This document shows, in pieces, positions 1 through 4,533 of a DNA stretch of 7,034 nt. The stretch spans positions 1 to 7,034 of the forward strand of contig CACZOH010000105.1 in NCBI GenBank assembly GCA_902782785.1. Direction: 5' to 3'. The stretch comes from an uncultured Ruminococcus sp. GTDB lineage: Bacteria; Bacillota; Clostridia; Oscillospirales; CAG-272. Each line of letters begins with the position of its first letter. The stretch's first letter is position 1. Under the pieces are notes generated by a model. It was given only the letters and a program-made list of their open reading frames with translations. It did no database searches and was not told the origin of the DNA. Both the position numbers and the translations under genes were made by a program.

Positions 1-177
1 ATATGTGATACCGAACCCGCCTTCGCCTAAAGCCGCGCCTACAACGTATTTTTCCGCAAGCACGGTACCAGGCTGCAGATGGTGCATCGGCTCCTCTGTC
101 GTCAGGTCCTTTCCGCATATCGGGCATACTGCATTTCCTTCTCCTATTTCACTCATGCAGTATTTGCAGTATTTCAT
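1..177 (-). CDS. Zinc-ribbon Ser/Thr protein kinase, N-terminal fragment
   Basis: The gene reads leftwards from an ATG at 177 and leaves the window after 59 residues, so only the N-terminus is visible. It opens with a compact zinc ribbon: two CxxC pairs, C4/C7 and C18/C21, the second as CPICGKDL. After a short linker (LQPGTVLAEKYVV, residues 34-46) comes GEGGFGITY at 51-59, the glycine-rich ATP-binding loop of Hanks-type Ser/Thr kinases. Such zinc-ribbon kinases are common in Clostridia and usually continue into a full kinase domain, often with a membrane segment and a sensor part; none of that is visible here. The start is supported by GGAGG at 183-187, six bases from the ATG, and by a promoter at 230-258. 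Family assignment is firm; substrate and signal are unknown. Confidence 0.85.
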   Translation of the reverse strand, partial: MKYCKYCMSEIGEGNAVCPICGKDLTTEEPMHHLQPGTVLAEKYVVGAALGEGGFGITY

Positions 178-229
178 AATTTCCTCCGAATAAATTTTAT
201 AATAATTTCTGAAAATCTATATTTATTAC

Positions 230-258
230 AATATAACATAAATTTTCTTAAAAGTCAA
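230..258 (-). promoter_or_regulatory. SigA-type promoter of the zinc-ribbon kinase gene
   Basis: Read on the minus strand, TTGACT (253-258) and TATATT (230-235) are separated by exactly 17 bases. A TG one base upstream of the -10 hexamer makes it an extended -10. The predicted start, near 223, leaves a leader of about 45 bases before the kinase ATG. The surroundings are very AT-rich, so chance matches are easier, but spacing, both hexamers and position all agree. Confidence 0.6.
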
Positions 259-351
259 CAGATTTTATATAAAATAGACAATAAAACTGAAAATGTAAAA
301 CAAATCAATTGTGTATTATTCAAAAATAGTATTGTACGTTATAAAAACAAC

Positions 352-497
352 ATTTGCTTGCTGACCCGCAGCAACCGTATGGGCGAAGCGCGGCGGAGAC
401 AGCATCGGGCGAGGCAAAGCAGAACCCGACAAAGACGATAAAACGGTTACTCATATATTGGAAAATGTATGAGTAAACGGATATATCGTCTTTTTTT
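352..497 (+). ncRNA. Candidate small structured RNA, unassigned
   Basis: A GC-rich island stands out from its AT-rich flanks. It begins with a perfect 6-bp hairpin, TTGCTG/CAGCAA (358-363 and 369-374, loop ACCCG), contains a possible TCGGG/CCCGA pairing around 404-429, and ends in a long hairpin with a T-tract. A TATAAA at 340-345 could be a -10 box starting RNA near 352, but the -35 region (TATTCA, 317-322) is poor. I considered known riboswitch classes and could not match one. The alternative is a decayed coding fragment: one frame from 365 to 469 is open for 35 codons and reads protein-like (for example GRGKAEPDKDDKTVTHILEN), then stops at 470. Both readings are tentative. Confidence 0.25.
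431..497 (+). terminator. Long hairpin with T-tract, rightward terminator
   Basis: The left arm starting AAAGACGATA at 431 and ending TACTCATA at 455 pairs with the right arm TATGAGTA at 468 through ATATCGTCTTT at 493. The outer 10 bp and inner 8 bp are perfect, with a mismatched bulge between them and a loop of about 12 bases. Seven Ts follow at 491-497. Only the rightward direction has a good T-tract. No identified gene lies just upstream on this strand, which is why an RNA or a gene remnant is suspected at about 352-472. Confidence 0.55.
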
Positions 498-600
498 GTT
501 TTTCACAAGAATTTTACTGTGTTCGATTGAATAATAAATACAGAATACGATTCGACAAAAAACAGAATGTTTCCCGCTCCGGAAAGTCTTTGTTTTCGTC

Positions 601-837
601 GGATTTTTTGTTTTACCAAGAAAAACGTCATAATGGTTGCAGAAAAAAAAGAAAACAGGAGATTTGAATTTGAATGAACGTGATTTCACACCAGATTTTT
701 GTTTTTTCTTCAATTCCTGTCATCATGATGATAGCAAACAAGAAAAGAGGAGATTGTAGTTTGAATGAACGTGGTTTCACACCGGATTTTTGTTTTTCTT
801 CAATTCCTGTCATCATGTTGATAGCAAACAAGAAAAA
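601..837. repeat. Tandem ~90-bp repeat, two good copies and one decayed copy
   Basis: Copy 1 (657-747, 91 bp) and copy 2 (748-837, 90 bp) both run from AGGAGATT to the next AGGAG. From TTTGAATG onwards they differ by four substitutions and one T in a T-run. A diverged, shortened third copy lies to the left: GGATTTTTTGTTTT at 601 and GAAAACAGGAG near 651 align with the repeat, with weaker matches between. The unit contains the near-palindrome TCATCATGATGA (exact in copy 1 only). At 90 bp the unit is a whole number of codons and stays open on both strands, but the extra T in copy 1 breaks the frame on either strand. A repeat-bearing spacer or a broken tandem-repeat protein gene are both possible. 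Confidence 0.8.
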
Positions 838-954
838 AGGAGTACGAAAAGAATCCGAAAAAGAAAAGACGCGCTGCATATGCGTCGAAAAGAAAAGAAT
901 TGAAATTGAAAAAGAAAAATAGAAGGCGGATATTGAAAGGAGACCCGCCGGTAA

Positions 955-1083
955 AAAGAACAAAAAGAAATTGAACCAAACTTCGATATGATCGTAGAAA
1001 GAAAAAATCCCTATGATATGCGCAGATATCATAAGGACGTATCGAAAAGCGGTTATGCTTATTTCGATATGATTAAACTTTAA
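955..1083 (+). other. Short protein-like open frame, possible gene remnant
   Basis: After an in-frame TAA at 952-954 this frame runs 42 codons to a TAA at 1081-1083. The first ATG is at 988, which would give 31 residues, but no ribosome binding site sits at a good distance before it. The sequence has a balanced, protein-like composition (VERKNPYDMRRYHKDV, then SKSGYAYFDMIKL at the end), unlike the lysine-rich stretches before it. FDM occurs near both ends. I do not recognise a family. A neighbouring frame upstream (DIERRPAGKKNK) could be joined to it by a frameshift in the A-rich run at 953-970, so the most likely reading is the 3' end of a decayed gene. Confidence 0.25.
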
Positions 1084-1197
1084 TTACGTCCCGCTGCAGA
1101 CGGTTTGTAATTGCAGCCGTGAACCATAACACGAGATCAATGTGGGTATCATTAACTTCTTAACAAAAATAAAAGCCATAAAAGGAGGACAAAAACT

Positions 1198-2058
1198 ATG
1201 GCGCATAAAAACAAATTAAGCCTGATAGCTCAGGTGAACGAAAGAATAAAAAGCTTTGATAAAAGAGGTCAGTCAAAACATAAAGCAAAAGACGAGCACG
1301 GTCACGTTGACGATATATACAGCAATTCCACCTTTGATAAATATCTTCATAACTGCTGTGCTTTCGTTAAGTGGTGTAAAACGAATCACAAGTGTAAAAC
1401 GCTCTCGGATTGCAGACAGTACGTTGACGAATGGTTGTCGGAATTGATAGATAAAGGATATTCCGCGTCAACGATAAAGCAATATGCTTGCGCCGTTGCA
1501 AAGCTGTATCAGTGCTCAACAAAAGAGTTTATCAAAACTCCGTCGAGATACAGAAAAGACATCAAAAGAAGCCGCGGAGAAAAAGTCAGAGATGCTCATT
1601 TCAGCGAAACAAACAACAAGGCAATAGTCGAATTCTGCAAATCAACGGGATTACGCCGCCACGAGCTTAAAGCGTTGAGAATGGGTGACCTTATCTGTGA
1701 AAACGGAACGTATTACGTTCACGTCAGAAGAGGCAAAGGCGGCAAAGAAAGAACGGCGATTGTAGTAGGAGATATTCAGAACGTAATAGACTGCTTTAAA
1801 AAGTCGGAAAACGACATATACGGCAGATTATTCCCGAAAATACCCAACGGAATGGACGTTCACGGATACAGACGGGATTATGCGAATACATACTACAATA
1901 CAGTTGCTCGTAACGTAAAAAGATTACGCAAAGAAGAAACGTATATATGCCGTAAAGACAAATACGGTATTGTGTACGACAGAAAAGCGATGCTGACCGT
2001 GAGCAGAAACCTCGGTCACAACAGAATAGACGTCATAGCGCAAAGTTATCTCGGATAA
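1198..2058 (+). CDS. Tyrosine recombinase / site-specific integrase
   Basis: A complete 286-residue tyrosine recombinase, which cuts and rejoins DNA at specific sites through a covalent 3'-phosphotyrosine link. Residues about 43-106 form the helical core-binding domain (FDKYLHNCCAFVKW ... SASTIKQYACAVAKLYQ). The catalytic domain, about 135-286, shows the expected set: R153 in TGLRRHEL, K180 in RRGKGGKER, H222 and R225 in HGYRR, H274 in LGHNR, and the nucleophile Y284 in QSYL. The protein ends two residues after that tyrosine, so the C-terminal tail is very short. The start is set by AAGGAGG at 1181-1187, ten bases from the ATG. A small gene follows 51 bases downstream and the pair ends at a shared terminator. 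No relaxase, excisionase or cargo gene is visible, so this may be a minimal integrase cassette or a remnant of a larger element. The family is certain; the target site is unknown. Confidence 0.93.
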   Translation: MAHKNKLSLIAQVNERIKSFDKRGQSKHKAKDEHGHVDDIYSNSTFDKYLHNCCAFVKWCKTNHKCKTLSDCRQYVDEWLSELIDKGYSASTIKQYACAVAKLYQCSTKEFIKTPSRYRKDIKRSRGEKVRDAHFSETNNKAIVEFCKSTGLRRHELKALRMGDLICENGTYYVHVRRGKGGKERTAIVVGDIQNVIDCFKKSENDIYGRLFPKIPNGMDVHGYRRDYANTYYNTVARNVKRLRKEETYICRKDKYGIVYDRKAMLTVSRNLGHNRIDVIAQSYLG

Positions 2059-2109
2059 TCCGATTAAATCCGGGAAAATAAGGAAAAATAATAAACGGAG
2101 GTGATAGTT

Positions 2110-2262
2110 ATAGCTAATGATGAGAAAAATATAAAAGCCGAGATTGAGAAGACGTGGCTTTTATATTTCAACAAGTATCTTCTCGAACACAACGTAATAA
2201 CGGAAAAAGAATACTACGCAATGAATAATAAGATACTGTCCTCAAAAAAAGCAGTCAAATAG
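2110..2262 (+). CDS. Small helical protein downstream of integrase, apparent ATA start
   Basis: A 50-residue frame starts IANDEKNIKAEIEKTW (initiator codon ATA) and continues LLYFNKYLLEHNVITEKEYY to a TAG at 2260-2262. The second half (helix, then VITEKEYYAMNNKIL) resembles the short SHOCT-like helical hairpin, though I cannot confirm the family. A very strong ribosome binding site, GGAGGTGAT (2097-2105), puts the ATA at 2110 eight bases from GGAGG, just where an ATG would be expected. The in-frame GTG at 2101 lies inside that site and is an unlikely start; the ATG pair at 2117-2122 is in another frame and stops after five codons. Either ATA is used as a rare start, or an ancestral ATG was lost and expression is weak. 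It follows the integrase closely and probably shares its transcript. Confidence 0.6.
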   Translation: MANDEKNIKAEIEKTWLLYFNKYLLEHNVITEKEYYAMNNKILSSKKAVK

Positions 2263-2364
2263 TCTGTATCAAAAGAGCTTTCGTCGGCTGCGCAGTGCAG
2301 CAAATCTAAAACGGGTGCTGTGAAAATATTGAGGAATAATATAAAATAAACCAATAAGAAAAAG

Positions 2365-2401
2365 CGCTGGACAAACCGGTTTGATTTGTCCAGCGTGGTT
2401 T
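2365..2401. terminator. Bidirectional terminator between integrase unit and SASP gene
   Basis: CGCTGGACAAA (2365-2375) pairs perfectly over 11 bp with TTTGTCCAGCG (2385-2395), with a 9-base loop. Rightwards it is followed by TGGTTTTTA. Leftwards the complement reads CTTTTTCTTATT, an even better U-tract. It sits between two converging units, the integrase pair ending at 2262 and the spore-protein gene ending at 2402, and can serve both. Confidence 0.85.
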
Positions 2402-2650
2402 TTATATGGAAAAACAGATTTTGTACGTAATATGTACGACATGACCGGGAAGACAGCGGTTTGTACGCGTGATTTTCGTTGTTCGTACGGGGGTCATATT
2501 ATTGACCATCTGGCCGCCGACCGAACCGGCCTGCTTGGATGTGAGATCGCCGTTGTAACCGTTCTTTAAGTTTACGCCGACTTCATTCGCCGCTTCCATT
2601 TTGAAATGGTTAAGAGCGTCCTTTGCATCGGGCACTACATGCTTTGCCAT
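2402..2650 (-). CDS. Alpha/beta-type small acid-soluble spore protein with altered tail
   Basis: The product is 82 residues. Residues 1-52 match alpha/beta SASPs: VVPDAKDALNHFKMEAANEVGVN (5-27 region), then GYNGDLTSKQAGSVGG (31-46) and QMVNNM. These proteins coat and protect DNA in dormant spores and are degraded at germination by the GPR protease; the expected cleavage site is in the E19-A20-A21 region. The ATG at 2650 is chosen because the homology begins there and AAAGGAAAG lies 10 bases upstream (2661-2669); the open frame extends upstream to 2746 but that part looks untranslated. Family members normally end about 10 residues after the GSVGG block. Here the homology stops at M52 and an unrelated basic tail of 30 residues (TPVRTTKITRTN...) follows, starting at a run of five Gs (2489-2493, plus strand), which suggests a frameshift. 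Expression is expected in the forespore. Confidence 0.88.
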   Translation of the reverse strand: MAKHVVPDAKDALNHFKMEAANEVGVNLKNGYNGDLTSKQAGSVGGQMVNNMTPVRTTKITRTNRCLPGHVVHITYKICFSI

Positions 2651-2712
2651 AATACTGTTCTTTCCTTTCAAATTCTTATATGCAGCGTTTCCGTATCCGG
2701 TAACGCGTAACC

Positions 2713-2728
2713 GAGCCTTTTTCGGCTC
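2713..2728 (-). promoter_or_regulatory. Hairpin at the predicted 5' end of the SASP mRNA
   Basis: GAGCC (2713-2717) pairs with GGCTC (2724-2728) around a six-base loop. The predicted sigma-G start is near 2728, so the transcript would begin with or just before this hairpin. A stem at the very 5' end of an mRNA can slow decay; that role is inferred from position only. Confidence 0.35.
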
Positions 2729-2734
2729 CGAGCA

Positions 2735-2764
2735 TATTATGTGCAAATGATGATGATTTATTTA
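2735..2764 (-). promoter_or_regulatory. Sigma-G-like forespore promoter of the SASP gene
   Basis: On the minus strand TAAATA (2759-2764) and CATAATA (2735-2741) are separated by 17 bases. The sigma-G consensus is roughly TGMATA and CATAMTA, so the -35 differs at one position and the -10 fits. The predicted start near 2728 gives a leader of about 78 bases. SASP genes are the classic sigma-G targets, so sequence and expected regulation agree, but the region is AT-rich. Confidence 0.5.
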
Positions 2765-2822
2765 TGGTATTTTTTGTTTTTTTCGATATGCCCGTTAAAA
2801 AGATAAAATTTACTTATATACG

Positions 2823-2851
2823 TTGAATGCAAAAGAATAAAAGGTTATAAA
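2823..2851 (+). promoter_or_regulatory. Likely SigA-type promoter of the sigma-factor operon
   Basis: TTGAAT (2823-2828) and TATAAA (2846-2851) are separated by 17 bases, upstream of the sigma-factor gene. A perfect TATAAT also occurs at 2857-2862 but has no recognisable -35 at the proper distance (AGAATA). I see no obvious ECF-type GGAAC -35 element, so autoregulation by the encoded sigma factor is not supported by this stretch. Confidence 0.45.
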
Positions 2852-2900
2852 TTTTATATAATATGTAATCAAACGCACAAAAATATCGGGTATTAGGGTA

Positions 2901-2910
2901 GGCGGCCGCC
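2901..2910. other. GC-only 10-bp palindrome in an AT-rich leader
   Basis: GGCGGCCGCC is a perfect palindrome lying between the promoter region and the ribosome binding site of the sigma-factor gene, in otherwise AT-rich DNA. It could be a protein-binding half-site pair or may be incidental. Confidence 0.4.
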
Positions 2911-2937
2911 GAATATATAAGCGTTAAGGAGAAAAAC

Positions 2938-3495
2938 GTGAAAGATGCAGAAATAGTCGCTCTTTTCTTTGACAGAAACGAGGACGCTGTTTCAGAAACG
3001 AAAAAGCAGTATGAGCAGTACTGTATGTATATAGCGAACAACGTTTTGCAGAACAAACAGGACGCGGAGGAGTGTTTTAACGACGCGCTGCTTTCAGTGT
3101 GGAAAAGCATTCCGCCGCATAAGCCGGAAAATCTCAAAACGTATATCGGTAAGATAGTGCACGAGATCGCCATTGACAGGTGGAGAACAAACAACCGTCA
3201 AAAGCGCGTCAAGACCGAATTTGCCCTGTCTCTTGACGAGATCGAGGAGGTAATTCCGGACAACAGCTTTGACGAGCAGATCGACGAAAGGGAGCTGACT
3301 GATGAAATTTCACGTTACCTTAAATCCTTAGACGAGGTAAAGAGGAACGTTTTTATCAGACGGTACTGGTATTACGACAGTATCGACGATATCTGCAAAA
3401 GGTACGGCTTCGACAAAAGCAAGGTCCTCGTAATGCTGAAGCGGACAAGAGACGGTCTTTACCTGTATTTAAAGAAAGAAGGTTATATTATATGA
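2938..3495 (+). CDS. ECF-type RNA polymerase sigma factor
   Basis: The 185-residue product has the two-domain plan of extracytoplasmic-function sigma factors, which direct RNA polymerase to a small set of promoters in response to a signal. The sigma-2 part spans about 25-90: QDAEECFNDALLSVWKSIP (41-59) for regions 2.1-2.2 and LKTYIGKIVHEIAIDRWR (66-83) for regions 2.3-2.4, which bind the -10 element. After an acidic linker (about 96-120), sigma-4 spans about 122-180, with a helix-turn-helix near SIDDICKRYGFDKSKVLVML (148-167). There is no long sigma-3 region. The start is GTG at 2938, supported by AAGGAG at 2926-2931 with six bases spacing. The stop overlaps the next start as ATGA, so the two proteins are probably made together, and the partner is the likely regulator. 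Target genes cannot be told from this window. Confidence 0.88.
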   Translation: MKDAEIVALFFDRNEDAVSETKKQYEQYCMYIANNVLQNKQDAEECFNDALLSVWKSIPPHKPENLKTYIGKIVHEIAIDRWRTNNRQKRVKTEFALSLDEIEEVIPDNSFDEQIDERELTDEISRYLKSLDEVKRNVFIRRYWYYDSIDDICKRYGFDKSKVLVMLKRTRDGLYLYLKKEGYII

Positions 3496-4346
3496 AAGAA
3501 AATATCATGATAAGCGCGATAGTAGGTATCGACGACGATCTTATCGCCGACGCCGACAAAGCGCCGGAAATTAGAAAAAAAACAAAATGGTTAAAATTCG
3601 CGTCCGTTGCCGCCGCGTGTGTGCTCGTCGCCGCAGCCGCGGTATCGATACTGCCCGCGGTAATGAAAAGCAACAAGCCGACGCCCTTGGCGGGCGAGGT
3701 AGTAGTCGGTTGGACGAATTCCGACAATCTCAAAGAAGAAACGACGGGACATTATATAGGCGTCAAGTGTCCGTCCTTCTATACCGACACGAAGCTAATA
3801 ACGCTTGAGCCGTATATGGCGCAGCTGGAAGATGAAGGACTTGACGGATATCCCGTTTTCGAGGTTTATCAGGGCTTTACCGAGTTTGGTACGGGCATAA
3901 ACCGATATCGGGAGGGATGTGAGGTCAAAATAAACGGCGGCGGAAGCAAATATGAGAAAAGATTTACGCTGTCCGACCTTGACTTTCTCACAATAGCCTA
4001 CGACGAAAACGTGTTTGACGGGCACAGTGAAAAAGTCACCCTCGATTTAAGCGAGTATGAGGCGGACGAAGCAGTGTCCGTGACGTTCTCCTACGGGTTT
4101 TTCTACTATAAAAACAACCCGTTCAATCAGTCAAAACCCGATAATTCGCTTTGCGCGAACAGCTTTACGCTTAACTTTTGTATAGGCGAGCGCGGGATCT
4201 CCGTCAGCGCGAACAGCATGGAGGGCGCGATAGCCGAATACGAAAGACTGACGGGCGAAAAAACGGGAATGAGCGAATATATAGACCAAATCAACAGAAG
4301 CGGTGAATACAGCTCCGTTTATCATTCCATAAAACAAGACAGATAA
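3492..4346 (+). CDS. One-pass membrane protein, probable anti-sigma regulator
   Basis: A 284-residue protein translated from an ATG that overlaps the sigma-factor stop, with AAAGAAGG at 3475-3482 as binding site. Residues 1-33 are a short cytoplasmic segment with the acidic motif IDDDLIADAD (13-22) and a basic stop before the membrane (RKKTKW). One transmembrane helix follows at about 35-57 (FASVAAACVLVAAAAVSILP). The remaining ~225 residues would lie outside the cell; I recognise no domain there. Short N-terminal segments with an IDD-type motif before one helix are typical of membrane partners encoded right after ECF sigma factors in Clostridia, and these are commonly treated as anti-sigma factors. 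There is no visible zinc-binding anti-sigma motif (HxxxCxxC), so the mechanism is uncertain. Role inferred mainly from gene order and topology. Confidence 0.7.
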   Translation: MKENIMISAIVGIDDDLIADADKAPEIRKKTKWLKFASVAAACVLVAAAAVSILPAVMKSNKPTPLAGEVVVGWTNSDNLKEETTGHYIGVKCPSFYTDTKLITLEPYMAQLEDEGLDGYPVFEVYQGFTEFGTGINRYREGCEVKINGGGSKYEKRFTLSDLDFLTIAYDENVFDGHSEKVTLDLSEYEADEAVSVTFSYGFFYYKNNPFNQSKPDNSLCANSFTLNFCIGERGISVSANSMEGAIAEYERLTGEKTGMSEYIDQINRSGEYSSVYHSIKQDR

Positions 4347-4352
4347 AAATTT

Positions 4353-4381
4353 AAGCCCCGGGATTCGGACTGGGGCTTTTT
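4353..4381 (+). terminator. Terminator of the sigma-factor operon
   Basis: AAGCCCC (4353-4359) pairs with GGGGCTT (4372-4378), with a 12-base loop and five Ts at 4377-4381. It begins seven bases after the stop codon of the membrane protein and is a standard intrinsic terminator. Confidence 0.88.
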
Positions 4382-4469
4382 GACGGCGTTACTTATAATG
4401 CTTCAAGTGTCAGCGGCAGGCAAACGCATTTTATCAAATATAAAACCTTCCTTTTCTTAAATGAAAATC

Positions 4470-4498
4470 TTGACATATCATAAATTTTGTGATACAAT
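4470..4498 (+). promoter_or_regulatory. Near-consensus SigA promoter of the DHH phosphoesterase gene
   Basis: TTGACA (4470-4475) is a perfect -35 and TACAAT (4493-4498) differs from the -10 consensus at one position; the spacer is 17 bases. Transcription would start near 4505, giving a leader of about 29 bases with AGGAGA at 4521-4526. The strength of the match predicts high basal activity unless a repressor acts. Confidence 0.85.
4476..4494. promoter_or_regulatory. Possible operator: palindrome filling the promoter spacer
   Basis: TATCATAAATTTTGTGATA is a 19-base palindrome with two mismatched pairs besides the centre base; the outer arms TATCA/TGATA are exact. It fills the space between the -35 and -10 boxes. 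A second, overlapping inverted repeat is TTGT-GAT-ACAA (4487-4497). A protein bound here would block RNA polymerase. No repressor gene is adjacent, and I cannot assign the motif to a known regulator. Confidence 0.4.
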
Positions 4499-4533
4499 GT
4501 GAAGACAATCAAGAAATATGAGGAGAATCATAC

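Larger units (their letters stand above)
178..1197. other. About 1 kb without a confident gene
   Basis: This gap between the kinase start and the integrase start has no convincing full-length gene. From left to right it holds the kinase promoter and an AT-rich stretch (178-350), a GC-rich island ending in a hairpin with a T-tract (about 352-497), an AT-rich spacer (498-600), a ~90-bp tandem repeat (601-837), a strongly purine-rich stretch (838-950), a short protein-like open frame (955-1083), and a weak 6-bp hairpin GCTGCA/TGCAGC (1093-1117) in the stretch before the integrase ribosome binding site. The patchwork of compositions suggests a decayed or acquired region. Longer open frames here mostly arise from the repeats and A-rich tracts. 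Confidence 0.7.

Noticed and set aside
352..497. Cyclic-di-GMP-I (GEMM) riboswitch, suggested by GGCAAAGC at 413-420
   Set aside because: The other conserved GEMM elements and a downstream regulated gene are missing; other classes I considered did not fit either.
601..837. CRISPR array
   Set aside because: The whole ~90-bp unit repeats with no unique spacers between short repeats, and no cas gene is present.
447..1032. Minus-strand open frames of 88 and 134 residues across the repeats
   Set aside because: They are phenylalanine-rich translations of A-rich DNA and of the tandem repeat, have no good binding site, and change frame between copies.
2101..2262. GTG at 2101 as the start of the small gene after the integrase
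   Set aside because: This GTG is part of the GGAGGTGAT ribosome binding site and the next upstream AGGA is about 16 bases away, so initiation there is unlikely.
1198..2401. Attachment sites for the integrase cassette
   Set aside because: I could not find a convincing pair of direct repeats on both sides, and no tRNA gene is visible as a target.
2651..2746. N-terminal extension of the SASP gene to an upstream ATG
   Set aside because: SASP homology starts at the ATG at 2650, which has its own binding site, and the upstream part overlaps the sigma-G-like promoter and leader hairpin.
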